Below are positions 1 to 13,068 of a stretch of 64,000 nucleotides of DNA, piece by piece (positions within the stretch are counted from its first letter, which is position 1; each line of letters opens with the position of its first letter). The position numbers and the translations under genes were made by a program. The notes beneath the pieces are model-generated. The model was not told the origin of the DNA and did not search any database. It saw only the letters and a list, made by a program, of their open reading frames with translations. Location of the stretch: assembly GCF_033115175.1 (NCBI RefSeq), contig NC_084835.1:85061948-85125947 (forward strand), read 5' to 3'. The DNA comes from Lepus europaeus. Taxonomy: Eukaryota; Chordata; Mammalia; Lagomorpha; Leporidae.

Positions 1-873
1 CAGTGGGAGGTTCCGAGTCATTTTAGGAAAAATGGATAGTGAGCAGAAGGGATACACACTGATGGTGGTATTGTGGCGGTATCGCTATAAGTTCCTGTAG
101 AGTGGTCCAGGAGTCCAGGAGAGACTGCTCAGGTCCATGCTGGGGTAGCAAAGAAGAGGGAGAGGTGGTGGATGTGCAGTAAAGGAGCGGTGCAGGGACA
201 GAGCGAGGAGACTGGCACTGCCTATCATTGGAAGTGAACCAGGTGAGAGGTCGCGAGTCCACAGAGCTATGGACAGTGGTGGGCAGGGAAGCTTAGCGAA
301 CTGTGTTTGAAGCTCCAAGCAGGAAGAAGGAGAAATGGTAGGGGAACGGGCAGAGAGGTTGGGCATGCCATGATCCTTCTGTGTCTCTCCTTCTCCCAAC
401 CGGACCTACAGCCGGCGGGTGAAGCCAGACTGATTACATTTTTGAGTGTAAGCAGGGGGCCGCCATGTCTGCCTCCCATGCACACACCCACCAATTGTGT
501 GGGCCATCTCACAACATGCCCCAACTGGGTACAAGGATCACAATATTTCAGAACCATTTCTTCTCTGCCACACAAGCTGCAATGGAAAGTAGTCCTAAAC
601 AGCAAAAACCAGAGCTTGTTTGAAGCATCAATGAGAAGTGTGCCCAGCCCAAGTAGGCGGGGCTTAGTGTACCAAAGCCCTGATACCCACCTTCACAATG
701 ATCCAGAAGTAAACAGAGCTCCAGGAGGCAGGGCTGCAAGCTTCCACTTGCAACGCACACACACAGCAACTCACGGCAGACGGATATCAGTTTAAAAATA
801 AAATCAACCAGAAATCAACCAGAAAAGTCGGAAGTACAAAGGAAAAATCCTGCATAAGCATAAGGAAGACATT

Positions 874-1850
874 ATGAACTCGCCAGAGGGGCAATATGAA
901 TCCTCAATAATGGAGGCTGAGGAAGAGATTGAGGATATGCTAGAAAAGGAATTCAGAGAATTAATAGATTACTTCGAAGCAATCAGAAACAAATTCACAA
1001 TCTAAATGAAAAGCACTCCCAAGAAATTGAGATTTTAAAGAGAAGCCAGAATGAAATATTGGAAATGAAGAATTCAATAGACCAAATAAAAAATGCAGTG
1101 GAAAGTCTTAGCAATAGAAGAGACAGAAGAAAGATATCAGAACTAGAAGACAAATTTCTGAAAATATTAGACCAAATATAAGAAGAAGAAATTAGAAAAT
1201 TAAAAATCACAGTCGCAGAATTACAAGATTCTATCAAACCACCAAACTTACGGATCCTAGGAATTCCAGAAGGTATGGAAAGAAAGAAAGGCTTAGAAGG
1301 CCTTCTTAATAAAATAATAACAGAGGACTTGCACAATCTGGAGAAAGAGACATCCAAGTACAAGAAATACACCAAATTCCCAATAGACATGACCAGCAAA
1401 GAACTTCACGACACACAGTAGCAAAAATCAACTCAGTGAAACACAAAGAATAGATCTTAGAATGTGCAGGAGAGAAAAGACAAATCACATTCAGAGGAAA
1501 CCCAATTAGACTCACCCCAGACTTATTGCAAAGCCTACAGGCAAGGAGACAATGACAAGACATATTCCAAGTCCTAAGGAAAAAAAAAAAAAAAAAAAAA
1601 AAAAACTATGAACCCAAAATACTGTACCTTGCAAAACTCTCATTTATGAATGAAGGAGAAATAAAGATCTTCCACAACAAGCAGAAACTGAAAGCATTTT
1701 GGAACTACTCGCCCAGCCCTACAAAAGATGCTCAAGGATGTACTAGACACAGAAACAGGAACATCACCACATAAGAAGATGAATGCAAAAAAATGACCCA
1801 GCAGAAGTACAAATGAAATCCAAAATACATAAACAGGACTATTTAAGGAA
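874..1850 (+). pseudogene. L1 ORF1 relic (RNA-binding chaperone), broken
   Basis: The ATG at 874 opens a glutamate-rich start (MNSPEGQYESSIMEAEEEIE) of the L1 ORF1 type, followed by lysine/glutamate-rich coiled-coil-like sequence. ORF1 protein normally trimerises through a coiled coil and coats L1 RNA. Stops appear from codon 44 onward, the frame shifts repeatedly, and an A-run of about 26 bases at 1579-1605 interrupts the C-terminal part. The tail (frame near 1620-1790) still reads as an ORF1 C-terminal domain. It is not functional. Confidence 0.8.
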
Positions 1851-1884
1851 ACATGGTAGGGCAAAGACAGTATTTAACAACAGT

Positions 1885-4800
1885 CACACTGAATGTAAAT
1901 GGTCTAAACTCCCCAGTTAAAATTCACAGACTGGATGAATGCATTAAAAAAGAAAACCCATCTATTTGCTGCCTACAAGAAACACTTTACCAATAGAGAC
2001 ACACACAGACTGAAAGTGAAAAGATGGAAAAAGATAATCCATGCTAACAGAAACCAAAAGAGCTGGTGTGGCCATCCTAATATCAGACAAAATAGACTTT
2101 AACACAAAAATATTAAAAGAGATAAAAAAGGATACTATATAATGATTAAAGGATCAATTCAACAGGGAGATGTGATTATTACAAATGTATATGCACCTAA
2201 TTACAGGTCACCTACCTATTTAAAAGAATTGTTAAGGGACTTAAAGGGAGATATAGACTCAAAGATAATAGTAACTGGGGACTTCAATGCCCCAATTTCA
2301 GAAATGAACAGATCAACCAGATAGAAAATCAACAAAGAAACAACAGTTAATCAACACCACAGACCAAATAGACCTAGCAGATAGCTACAGAGCCTTCCAC
2401 CCTACAACCACAGAGTACACATTTTTTTCTCCAGTAAATGGAACTTTCTCTAGGATTTGCCACATGCTACACCATAAAGTGAGTCTCAGCAAATTCTAAA
2501 AAATCAAAATCATACATCTTCTCAGACCACAATGTAATGAAGCTAGAAATCAACAACTCTCTACATCATATGCAAACACATGAAGAATGAACAACAAGTT
2601 CTGAATGAACAATGGGTCATAGAAGAAATCAAAAAGGAAATAAAAAAATTTCTGGAAACAAATGAAGACAGCAATACAGCATACCAAAATTTGTGGGATA
2701 CAGCAAAAGCAGTGTTAATAGGAAAGTTTATAGCAATTGGTATCAACATCAAGAAACTGAAAGGCACCAAATAAATGAACTATCTGTGCACTTCAAGGAT
2801 CTAGAAAAATAACAGCAAACCAAACCCAAAACTAGTAGGAGAAATAATTAGAGAAAAAAAAAATCAATGAAATTGAAACCAAAAAACAGTACAAAAGATC
2901 AGCAAAAAGAAGAGCTGGTTATTTGAAAAAATAAAATTGGCAGTATTGAACCAACTAACCAAAAAAAGGATAGAGAAGAACCAAATCAATAAAATTAGAG
3001 ATGAAAAAGGAAATATACAACAGACACCAAAGAAATAAAAAGAATCATCAGAAACCACTACAAAGAGCTGTATGCCAACAACCTGGGAAACCCGGAAGAA
3101 ATGGATACATTCCTAGACACATACAATCTACATATATTGAGCCATGAAGACATAGAAAACCTAAACAGACCCATAACCCAGATGGAAATTAAATCAGTAA
3201 TAAAGTCCCTCTCAACACAGAAAAGCCCGGGACTGCATGGATTCACTGCTGAATTCTACCAGAAATTTAAAGAACTAATTCAAATTCTCAAATTATTCAA
3301 AACAATTGAAAGGGAGAGAATCCTCACAAATTCTTTCTATGAAGCCAGCATCACATTAATTCTTAAACCTGGCAAAGATGCAACAGAGAAAGAGAACTAT
3401 AGACCAATTTCCCTGATGAACACAGATGCAAAAATGCTTAACAAAATTGTGGCCAATGGAATTCAAAAACACATCAGAAAGATCATTCACTCGGACCAAG
3501 TGGGATTTATCTCTGGTGTGCAGGGATAATTCAACATTCCCAAAATCAATGTGATGCTCATATTAGCAAACTGCAGAAGAAAAAAACATATGATTATCTC
3601 AATAGATGCAGAGAAAGCATTTGACAAAATACAACACCCTTTCATGATGGAAACTCTAAGCAAATTGGCTATAGAAGGAACATTCTTCAACACAATCAAG
3701 ACAATTAATGACAAACCCATGGCCAGCATCATATTGAATGGGGAAAAGTTGGAAGCATTCTCACTGAGATCCGGTACCAGACAGGGATGGTACCACTGGT
3801 ATTCAATACAGTCCTGAAGTTTTAACCAGAGTCTTTAGGTAAGAAAAAGAAATCAAAGGGATACAAATTGGCAAGGAAAAAGTCAAATTATCCCTATTTG
3901 CAGATTACATGATCCTATATATAGGGTATCCAAAGGACTCCACTAAGAGACTACTGGAACTCATAGAAGAGTTTGGTAAAGTAGCAGGAAATAAAGACAA
4001 TACACACAAAAAACAGCCTTTGTATACAAAGACAATGCCATGGCTGAGAAAGAACTTTTAAAATAAATCCCATTTGCAATAGCTACAAAAAAAAAAAAAT
4101 CAAATATCTTGGAACAAATTTAACCAAGGATGTCAAAGATCTCTTACAATGAGAAATACAAAACTTTAAAGAAAGAAATAGAAGATACAAAAAAATAGAA
4201 AAATCTTCCATATTCATGGATTGGAAGAATCAGTATTATCAAAATGTCCATTCTTCTGAAAGCAATTTACAGATTCAATGCAATACTAATCCAAATACCA
4301 AGACATTCTTCTCAGATCTAGAAAAAATGATGCTGAAATTCATATGGAGGCATAGGAGACCTCGCATAACTACAGCAATCTTATCGAACACAAACAAAGC
4401 TGGAGAAATCACAATATCAGATTTTAAGACATACTACAGGGGCCAGCACTGTGGCAAAGCGGGTAAAGCCACCTCCTGCAGTGCTGGCATTCCACATGGG
4501 TGCTGGTTCAAGTTCTGGCTGCTTCACTTCTGATCCAGCTCTCTGCTATGGCCTTGGAAAGCAGCAGAAGATGGTCCAAGTTCTTGGGCCCCTATACCAC
4601 ATCGGAGATCCGGAAGAAGCTCCTGGCTCCTGACTTCGTATTGGCACAGCTCCAACCATTTTGGCCAATTGCGGAGTGAACCAGAGGATGGAAGACTTCT
4701 CTCTTTCTCTGCCTCTCCTCTCTCTGTGTAACTCTGACTTTCAAATAAATAAATAAGCCTTAAGAAAAAAAAAAAAAAGACATACTACAAGGCAGTTACA

Positions 4801-5972
4801 ATCAAAAAAGCCTGGTATTGGTACTGAAACAGATGGATTGACCAATGGAAGAGAATAGAAACCCCGGAAATCAATCCAAACATCTACAACCAACTTATAT
4901 TTGACCAAGGAGCTAAAAACAATCCCTGGAGTAAGGACAGTCTCTTCAACAAATAGTGCTAGGAAAACTGGATTTCCACATGCATAAGTTTGAAGCAAGA
5001 CCCCTACCTTACACCTTACACAAAAATCCACTCAACATGGATTAAAGCTCTAAATCTAAGACCCAACACCATCAAATTAATTGAGAACATCGGGGAAACC
5101 CTGCAAGACATTAAAACAGGCAAAGAGTTCCTGGAAAAAACTCCAGAGGCAAAGGCAGTCAAAACCAAAATTTACAAATGGGATTACTTCAAATTGAGAA
5201 TCTTCTGTATGGACAAAGACACAGGAAAGCGAAAAGTCAACTGACAGAATGGGAGAAGTTATTTACAAACTATGCAACTGATAAAGGATTAATAACCAGA
5301 ATCTACAAAGAGATCAAGAAACTCCAAAACAACAAGACAAACAACCCAGTTAAGAGATGGGCCAAGGACTTGAGCAGACATTTTTCAAAAGAGGAAATCT
5401 AAATGGCTAACACACATGAAAAAATGTTCAGGATCACTAGCTGTCAGGGAAATGCAAACTGAAACCACAATGAGGTTTCACCTGATTCTAGTTAGAGTGG
5501 CTCTCATACAGAAATCAAGAAACAACAAATGCTGGAGAGGATGTGGGGAAAAAGGAAACCTAATCTACTGTTGGTGGGACTGTAAACTGGTAAGGCCACT
5601 ATGGAAGACAGTATGAAGATACCTCAAAAATCTGAACATAGACATACCATATGACCCAGACATGCCACTCCTGGGAATTTACCCAAAGGAAATGAAATCA
5701 GTAAACAAAAAAGCTATCTGCACCTCCATGTTTATTGCAGCTCAATTCACAATAGCTAAGACATGGAATCAACCTAGATGCCCATCAACCAAAGACTGGA
5801 TAAAGAAATTAGGGGATATGTTCACTATGGAATAGTATACAGCAGTTTTTTAAAAAATGAAATCCAGTCGTTGGCAACTAAATGGATCAATCTGCAAAAC
5901 TTCATACTTAGTGAAATAAGCCAGTCCCAAAGGGACAAATACTATATGTTCTCTCTTATCTATGAGAACTAG
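1885..5972 (+). pseudogene. L1 ORF2 relic (endonuclease and reverse transcriptase), broken
   Basis: The endonuclease start reads TLNVNGLNSP near 1890, and 2142-2324 still encodes the stretch ending VTGDFNAP. Reverse transcriptase pieces lie at 3101-3529 ([21 protein letters not shown]) and 3551-3817. The GTRQG motif at about 3773 is followed by lost sequence. The catalytic FADD box reads FADY near 3898. The C-terminal cysteine knuckle near 5535 reads [18 protein letters not shown], where the usual histidine is tyrosine. The frame ends at 5972. With stops, frameshifts, a SINE at 4439-4776 and a mutated catalytic box, the enzyme cannot be made. Confidence 0.88.
4439..4776 (+). mobile_element. 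C-repeat SINE inside L1 ORF2
   Basis: Starts GGGGCCAGCACTGTGGC and ends in CT-box, AAATAAAT repeats and an A-tail. Target duplication AAGACATACTACA at 4426-4438 and 4777-4789. It splits ORF2, so it is younger than the L1. Confidence 0.93.
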
Positions 5973-6346
5973 TAGTGCACCTAAAATGAAAGCTGTAGAA
6001 GTGAAATTGACACTTTGAGAAACAATGGCTTGAACAGCCCTCATCTTGACTATCGAGGAACAGTTTTTTATTTTTCTTTTCTCTTCTTCATACCATATGT
6101 TGAACTCTTAATATAGAGTAATCATATATATATAAAGTCAACTGAAAATAGATCTCAGTAAAAAATAAGAGGGGGAATAAGAGAGGGAAGAAGTTTGTTA
6201 CTATCAAGCTGTAAAATGCCATCTTAATTGTTGAAGTGATCATATTAAGTGCTAAAGTTAACATACAGATATGATTAAGTGTTGGAAGAGATCATATAAA
6301 TAGCATGAAGTGCCTGGCAATAATAATTGAATCAAAAAGGAGGGAA

Positions 6347-6695
6347 CTGGGGCCAGTGTTGTGGTGTATTGGGTAAAGTCACCACCAGCAGTGCCAGCAT
6401 CCCATATGGGTGCCAGTTTGAATCCCAGCTGCTCTACTTCTGATCCAGATCTCTGCTATGGCCTGGGAAAGCAACAGAAGATGGCCCAAGTCCTTGAGCC
6501 CCTGAACCTGCATGGGAGACCCAGAAGAAGCTCCTGGTTTCTGGCATTGGATCGGTGCAGTTCTGGCCGTTGTGGCCAATTGGGGAGTGAACTAGTGGGT
6601 GGAAGACCTCTCTCTCTTTCTCTCTCTCTTTGCCTCTCCTTCTCTCTGCGTAACTCTGACTCTCAAGTAAAGAAATGTTGTTTTTTTTTTTTTAA
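6347..6695 (+). mobile_element. C-repeat SINE inside L1 3' UTR
   Basis: Full-length C-repeat with the AAGATGGCCCAAG core and CT-box. Target duplication AAAAAGGAGGGAA at 6334-6346 and 6696-6708. The tail contains a T-run followed by an A-run. Confidence 0.92.
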
Positions 6696-7373
6696 AAAAA
6701 GGAGGGAATGCCCAACATAGGAAGCAGTCCACACAGCAGACTCATAGATTGACATTTGCTTTAAGTAACATTCTGACCTCAGAATCAGCCCTTAAGGCAT
6801 TCCAATGTGGCTGAAAACCCCATGAGAGCAATTCAGGCATGGAAAGCTAAGACACTGTGGCAAAACATATCCTACATGAAGGATCTCTTCAAGTGGAAAG
6901 AAGGGACCATCAAAGAAGGATGTACTTTTCTCTGAAAGGTGGTGAGAACTTCCACTTTGCTTATGGCCTTGTCTAACTAATGATGGAGTTTATTGTCACC
7001 CAAGAGCCTCAGGTGATCACTGACATCATAAATAAGAGTGTCAATTGTTAAATTAACAAAGGAATCACTGTGCACTTACTCACCATGTAGGACTTCTGTC
7101 CTTAATGAGTTGTACTACGAGAATTAACTGTAAAACTTGTTCTCAAACAGTACTTTGTATGTTGTATGTGTGTGGGTGAAAACTGCTGAAATCTTAACTA
7201 AATATAGAGTTGGTCTTCTGTATATAAAGTTAATTAAAAATGAATCTCAATGAAGAATGGGATGGGAGAGGGAGTAGGAGGTGGGATAGGAGTAGGGGTA
7301 GGCGTGTGGATATGGGGGGAAAACCACTGTATTCCTCTATGAAATTTGCATTCATTAAATAAAAGCTTCTTAA

Positions 7374-7800
7374 AAAAAATGTTAGGAGGTACAAGACAAT
7401 TGTTTTTTATCATATATGGCGGCAAAGCTGCAATGATATATTTTTGCTTAAGGCAAGGAGTCTCAGTTGAAGCACTCTTGCAGGCGTGTGCTGTTCTGGC
7501 AAATGTAGATCCTAGGTTACAGGTGTGGAAGTCTGAGAGTGTGGATAAGACATGGTAGTCCCACCTGCACCTTCCTTCCTTCCCTTTGGGTGTCAGTGCA
7601 CGTCTGGATTTCACAGGCAGCATGAGAGTTTGAGAGACATCTCAAACTCAGGAGAGATAAAAGCTGAAGGACTCCTGTTTTTATTCGCTCATTCCAGATG
7701 AAAAGCAAACCCATCTACAGCAGTCATTCCCCTGGGCATTCCCCTGCTTGCTCAGATATTGAGATTCTTTTGACACCCAGAGCTTAAAAAAAAAAAAAAA
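7374..7800. other. Unassigned stretch between L1 tail and retroviral relic
   Basis: No gene or clear repeat recognised. It ends in an A-run at about 7785-7802. The 5' LTR of the following provirus would be expected here, but I could not match it to the LTR at 13,559-13,934. Confidence 0.4.
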
Positions 7801-7989
7801 AAGGCCTGATCAGCTGTAGACTGCCTGGCCTAGTTGCAAAGTGAGGGGAAGTATTAACTACAATACTATTATCCAACTAGATCTCTTTTGTTGTAAAAAA
7901 GGGAAGTGGGTTGAGGTCCCTTATGGATACGCTTTCTTTGCAATGAGACAATACAGAATTCTATAAAGCTTGTTGGATTGATTCAAATA

Positions 7990-9000
7990 TTATGGCAGCT
8001 CTATCTCTTCCAGGACCACAACGACCTCCAGGTAATCCACCCACTTCTCCTATTTTTCCTCTGTACTCCAAATCCTTAGCTCCCCCAGAGCCTCATGCCA
8101 ATTTGCTACTTCTTCAGCAGATGCCTGGAAGGCAGAGACCTATTGGGTCCAAGTCCCTTTTTCTCTGCAAGACTTTAGGCAGATTAAGGGGATCTAGGTA
8201 GCTTCACAGATGACCCAGATCATTACATAGATGCAGTCCAGAACTTCACACAGGTGTGTGAATTAATCTGGAAGGATGTAATGCTGTTCTTCAGCCAAAC
8301 TCTAACAAGGTCACAAAAGCTTGCAGCCAGCCATACAGGCAGCAGAGAAATTTGGGGATGTGTTCTATGTATCCCATTGACATGACCATCAAATTGCAAC
8401 ATATGAACAAGAGGTGCTGCAGTTCCCTGGAATGATCCTGAGACCCTAACATTCCTGTAGATGATTGGCAAAGAAGGCATTTTATTGTCTGTGTGATAGT
8501 GGGTCTAAAGAGCATAGAAACAAATTCCTTAATTACTCTAAATTATCTCAGATCCATTAAGGGCCATAGGAAAATCTATCTGCCCTCATGGAAAACCTGA
8601 GGGAGACTTTAAAGAAATATACCCCAATATACCTTAATTCTGTAGAGGGACAGGCAATTTTAAAGGAGCAATTCCTGACCTAGTCTCCTGCAAACATCAG
8701 GAAACAACTTCAGAAATTTGTAATGGAACCTGAAAGCACCCTAGATAAATCTCTGCCACCACAGTCTATTATAACAGGGATGAAGACAGAACACAAAGCA
8801 TAAGAGGATGGACAGGAGGAGAGGTATGCTCCTGGTGGCAGCTGCACATCCACAATCCTGATGCTATCACTGCAAAGGTAGTGAACACTTCATCAAACAT
8901 GGTCAGAGTAGACTTCCCCCTGGCCCCGGGCCATGTCCCATTTGGAAAGATCACTGGAGTATGACTGCCCCTGAAGGCCAAGAATTCCAGGGACAGGCAT
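7990..9000 (+). pseudogene. Retroviral gag relic (capsid and nucleocapsid)
   Basis: The capsid start is recognisable from 8153 (VPFSLQDFRQIKGD, then a DDPDHYIDAVQ stretch near 8210), and capsid continues in a shifted frame to about 8770. The nucleocapsid zinc knuckle near 8862 reads CYHCKGSEHFIKHG, in which the last cysteine of the CCHC pattern is glycine. Upstream sequence is proline-rich, as between matrix and capsid. Stops and frame changes are frequent. Confidence 0.8.
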
Positions 9001-9039
9001 TTCCAAAAGACTTTCCACACAGGACTGAGGGGCCTGGGG

Positions 9040-9420
9040 CCTTCTTTACAGGCTATATGACACATCAGATTAGCATCCACCAGCTCCAGGGAGTTCTTAT
9101 AGAAGGCCTATAAATTTCCTCTAGATACCAGAACTACGTTTTCTGTCCACTCCAGCTTTGCTCCCCCCCTCTCATACTGTACTCATAAACGGTGTCTCAG
9201 GATCTCCTCAGGTTAAACATTTCACCCAACTTTTGACTACAGCTGGAATGATCTAATATTTACTCATTCCTTATTTTATCATACCAGAAATCCCAGCATC
9301 TTTGCTAGGTAATGACCTCCTAAGCCCAGATGAAGACCACAGTTCTTCAAGGACCAGGGGAGACTCTGTCTCCCCTCTTACATAGACAGACATCAATCTT
9401 GAAGTTTGGAGTATCCAGGG
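9040..9420 (+). pseudogene. Retroviral protease relic
   Basis: Follows the nucleocapsid relic in the expected gag-pro-pol order. The stretch at 9118-9150 reads as the start of an aspartic protease, but the D-T-G active-site triplet is D-T-R at 9124-9132. Broken by stops; the assignment rests on order and this motif. Confidence 0.65.
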
Positions 9421-9434
9421 AAAAGTTGGTAGGC

Positions 9435-9545
9435 TTATAAGTGCTCAGCCTACCCAAGTTCCTCCTAAAAACAAGAACAAGAACAAAAACAAGAACAAGA
9501 ACAAAAACAACAGAAAAACCAAAAACCGACCAACCAAAAAAACCA
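9435..9545 (+). repeat. AAC/AAG-rich simple repeat
   Basis: Repeated AACAAG/AACAAA units giving a short low-complexity A-rich stretch inside the provirus, next to a degraded SINE. Confidence 0.8.
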
Positions 9546-9587
9546 CCCTCCTTCCTTCATCAGAGACAATATCCACTAAACCTTGAG

Positions 9588-9877
9588 ACTTGGGGCTGCT
9601 GCTGTGGCTTAGTGAGTAAAGTCGTCACCTACAGTGCCAGCTATGGGGGTGGGTTTGTGTCCCGGTTGCTCCACTTCTGATTCAGCTCCCCTGCTAAAGC
9701 ACTTGGGAAAGTAGCAGAAGATGGTGCAACTACTTGGGCCCCTGCACCCACATAGGAGACCCAGAAAAAGTTCCTGGCTTCATATTTGCATAGCTGTGGC
9801 TGTTGCAGTCATCTGGGGAGTAAACCAACAGACAGAAGATTGATCTCTAACTCTGCCTTTTAAAAACAAACAAAAAA
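9588..9877 (+). mobile_element. Diverged C-repeat SINE inside provirus
   Basis: C-repeat layout (CTGTGGCTTAGTGAGTAAA head, AGAAGATGGTGCAA core, A-rich tail) with much divergence, separating the protease and reverse transcriptase relics. Confidence 0.82.
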
Positions 9878-9889
9878 GACTGAGATTAC

Positions 9890-10880
9890 AAAAAGGCTAA
9901 AGCCATTGCAGTCATTCTTAAGGTGCCAACAACTTTTAAAATCATGCAATAATCCCTGCAACATCCCTGTTCTAGAGGTTTAAAAGGAAATGGACAATGG
10001 AGACTAGCACAGGATCTTCACCACATTAATAAGGCTATGGTGCCCATACATTCCATTGTTCCTAATCCCTACACCTTGCTATCACAGAGTCCAGAAGAGT
10101 GGCCTGGTTCAGTGTTTTAGATGTAAAGGATGCCGCCTTCTGCATTCCTCTGCACCCTGATTTGCCATTTCTGTTTGCCCTGCCTAAGCCTCTCCGCGGG
10201 TAAAATCTTTAATCTCTATGTAACTGAAAGAAAAGGAATGGCTGTAGGAGTATTAACTGAAAGGACCAGCTCAACAACCTTACTAAGATTATCTTAGTAA
10301 GGGACTTGATTTAGTGGCCAAGGGATGGAAAGCCTGCCTCTGAGCAGTGACTGTTATCACCCTCGTGATTCCTGAAGCCAGCAAACGTACCTTGGGGCCG
10401 GACTTAATGGTGTATACACCCCATATTGTAACTGGATTGCTGGCCTCAAAAGGAAGGCTTTGGTTAACAGATAACTGTCCCTTAAAATACCAGACATTAA
10501 TAGTAGAAAGCCCTGCAGTTCAGATCAAGACAGGTTCCTCATTTAATCCCCCCACTTACCTCTCAGAGGTACAGAAGATCCGGGCATGATTGTGAACAGG
10601 TAGTTTTGCAGATGTATGCAGCCAGAGATGATCTTAAGGAAATTCCCCTAGAAAAATCTGGACTATGTCCTCTTCACAGAGGGGAGTTCCTCTGTGGAAC
10701 AGCGAAGCTGCTGGGCTTGTAAAGGTCTCAGGCCACAATGCCTGGATCCATCATAGTAGAGTAAGTTCCAGCAGACCAGTCTGCGGAAGACTGTCGGACA
10801 TGAGCAAGGAAGACTACTTGTGTGAAGCTTCTGAGAGACGAGCTGTTAAGAAGATCCCACCTCCAGATAAGTAATCAATA
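9890..10880 (+). pseudogene. Retroviral pol relic with two internal deletions
   Basis: The reverse transcriptase fingers/palm region is recognisable at 9950-10,190 (a PNPYTLLSQSPEEWP-like stretch, then LHPDLPFLFALP). It jumps near 10,200 straight to the connection domain (GMAVGVLTE, then TLGPDLMVYTPHIVTGLL at about 10,390), so the catalytic YxDD box is missing. The RNase H start runs to about 10,680 and then joins a stretch resembling the integrase C-terminus (VKVSGHNAWIHHSRV at about 10,717). The RNase H core and integrase catalytic core are therefore deleted too. Stops occur in the first half; 10,347-10,589 is still open. Confidence 0.8.
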
Positions 10881-11009
10881 CAACTCAGCCATGTGCAGCT
10901 GAAATTCTGGGTTTCTTTTTGTCCTTGGTTCTCTGATCATCCTTACTGCTTCTCTTCCTTCCCATAAACTAACTTTATTATATCACGTTTAAAAACCCTC
11001 CTAGAAAGT

Positions 11010-11565
11010 TTTTTTCCCCCCATTTGTTGAATTCTTTACTTAGTACAGAGTTAATCTTCTTATATAAAGTTAATTCAGGCCTGCGCCACAGCTCACTAGG
11101 CTAATCCTCTGCCTGCGGCGCCGGCACACCGGGTTCTAGTCCTGGTCGGGGCGCCGGATTCTGTCCCGGTTGCCCCTCTTCCAGGCCAGCTTTCTGCTGT
11201 GGCCCGGGAGTGCAGTGGAGGATGGCCCAAGTGCTTGGGCCCTGTACCCCATGGGAGACCAGGAGAAGCACCTGGCTCCTGCCTTCGGATCAGCGCGGTG
11301 CGCCGGTCGCAGTGCGCTGGTCGCAGTGCGCCGGTCGCAGTGCGCCAGCCGCGGCGGCCATTGGAGGGTGAACCAACGGCAAAAGGAAGACCTTTCTCTC
11401 TGTCTCTCTCTCTCACTGTCCACTCTGCCTGTCAAAAAAAATAATAATAAAAGTTAATTCAAAACAGATTTTAGTAAAAATAAGATTGGGAGTAGGAGAG
11501 GGAGGAGAAAGAGAGTTTTATTTGTGAAATGCATGAAGTTTGTATTCTTTAAATAAAAGGTTTCT
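11010..11565 (+). mobile_element. L1 3' UTR fragment inside provirus
   Basis: Reads as the L1 3' end (TTGAATTCTTTACTTAGTAC, TATATAAAGTTAATTC, a G-rich stretch, then TTAAATAAAAGG). Split by the SINE at 11,078-11,449. It lies between env pieces. Confidence 0.8.
11078..11449 (+). mobile_element. C-repeat SINE inside L1 fragment
   Basis: Young-looking full-length C-repeat with GC-rich head and CpG-rich middle (a short GTCGCAGTGCGCCG unit is repeated about three times at 11,300-11,350). Target duplication AAAGTTAATTCA at 11,066-11,077 and 11,450-11,461. Confidence 0.93.
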
Positions 11566-12113
11566 TTGGTGCGGGGGAGGCCTTCCTAGAGTTGCTTTAC
11601 CTTTTACAGCCTGTGCCCTTAACTGGTCTGACAAAATGTCTGAACACGCCAGGGAAAGGTCCCTGCATACAACCCTGAGTGATGCAAATGTTAATGGGAA
11701 TGGCATGCATAGTGCACTGAGATTTGCAGTAAGCAATACAATAAGGGAACAATGACGCATACTACTGCTGTGGACTACAGGTGGTATGTGCTTGTAGGCA
11801 AATTGTAGCTAGGGGTAACATATTACCTAGATGTTGAGACAAGCTGAACCACATGTACCAAGTCCCAGTCTGATCTAACCAACTGTCCCTTCCAAATCCA
11901 GCCTGATCTACAGAGAAAGATGCTTTGTTTCTTTAAGATCTATAATGTGCCTAGGCAGAATAAAATGTCACTAGTAAAATCAGACTGTCAAGACTGTACC
12001 TTAAGAGTTTCCTCTCTTCAGTTACAGTATATTCGGGTCAGTTTCTTGATTTACAATGGCAAAATAAACACCCAAAGTTAACAGGAACTGTCCTCTGCAT
12101 AAGAGAAGGAACA

Positions 12114-12425
12114 GGCCGGCGCCACGGCTCAATAGGCTAATCTTCTGCCTGCGGTGTCAGCACACCAGATTCTGTCCTGGTTGCTTCTCTTTCAGTCCAG
12201 CTCTCTGCTGTGGCCTGGGAGTGCAGTGGAGGATGGCCCAAGTCCTTGGGCCCTGCACCCGCATGGGAGACCAGTAGAGGCACCTGGCTCCTGGCTTCAG
12301 ATCGGTGCGGTGCGCCGTCCGCAGCAGCCATTGTGGGATGAACCAATGGAAAAAGGAAGACCTGTCTATTGTCTCTCTCACTGTCTACTCTGTCAAAAAA
12401 AAAAAAAAAAAAAAAAAAGAGAGAG
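12114..12425 (+). mobile_element. C-repeat SINE inside env relic
   Basis: Head GGCCGGCGCCACGGCTC, tail of about 25 A. Target duplication of the AGAGAAGGAACA type at 12,102-12,113 and 12,426-12,437. Confidence 0.92.
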
Positions 12426-12657
12426 AGAGAAGGAACAAAAATATATAGCCCAACCAGATGCCAACCTGGATGGTATAATCTAACCAGATCAGACAATAAA
12501 GAACCTTGGCATTGGCTGAGTACAAGCAAGGAAAATAGATACAGGGTTATACAGCTGTGTAATGACGGAGGTCTTACTACACTACCTACTTAATGACAAA
12601 TATACTTTAACTCTCCTCACCAAACTACATGCTCTCACTTTTATGGGAAAGTTCTTT

Positions 12658-13036
12658 TTATTTTTTTAATTTAAAAAAATTTGGCCGGCGCCGTGGCTTA
12701 ACAGGCTAATCCTCCACCTTGAGGCGCCGGCACACCGGGTTCTAGTCCCGGTCGGGGCGCCGGATTCTATCCCGGTTGCCCCTCTTCCAGGCCTGCTCTC
12801 TGCTATGGCCCGGGAAGGCAGTGGAGGATGGCCCAAGTCCTTGGGCCCTGCACCCGCATGGGAGACCAGGAGAAGCACCTGGCTCCTGGCTTCAGATCAG
12901 CACGATGCACCGGCTGCAGTGGCCATTGGAGGGTGAACCAACGGCAAAAAGGAAGACCTTTCTCTCTCTCTCTCACTATCCACTCTGCCTGTCAAAAAAA
13001 AAAAAATTTTTTTTTTGACATGCAGAGTTAGACACT

Positions 13037-13068
<32 letters not shown>

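Larger units (their letters stand above)
1..7373 (+). mobile_element. Near full-length rabbit LINE-1 (L1), sense, inactive
   Basis: A non-LTR retrotransposon read from within its 5' UTR (the window edge cuts it) through ORF1, ORF2 and a long 3' UTR to AATAAA at 7358 and a short A-tail at 7372. The 5' UTR (to about 830) is GC-rich. The 3' UTR (5973-7373) contains a G-rich purine stretch at about 7255-7320, typical of L1. Both ORFs carry many stops and frameshifts, so it is a dead copy. Two C-repeat SINEs sit inside it, at 4439-4776 and 6347-6695. It lies in or downstream of TPGS2 intron 1, antisense to that gene. Confidence 0.92.

Noticed and set aside
7374-7800. Possible 5' LTR of the provirus
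   Set aside because: No match to the 3' LTR start, end or polyadenylation region could be seen, and no primer-binding site is recognisable.
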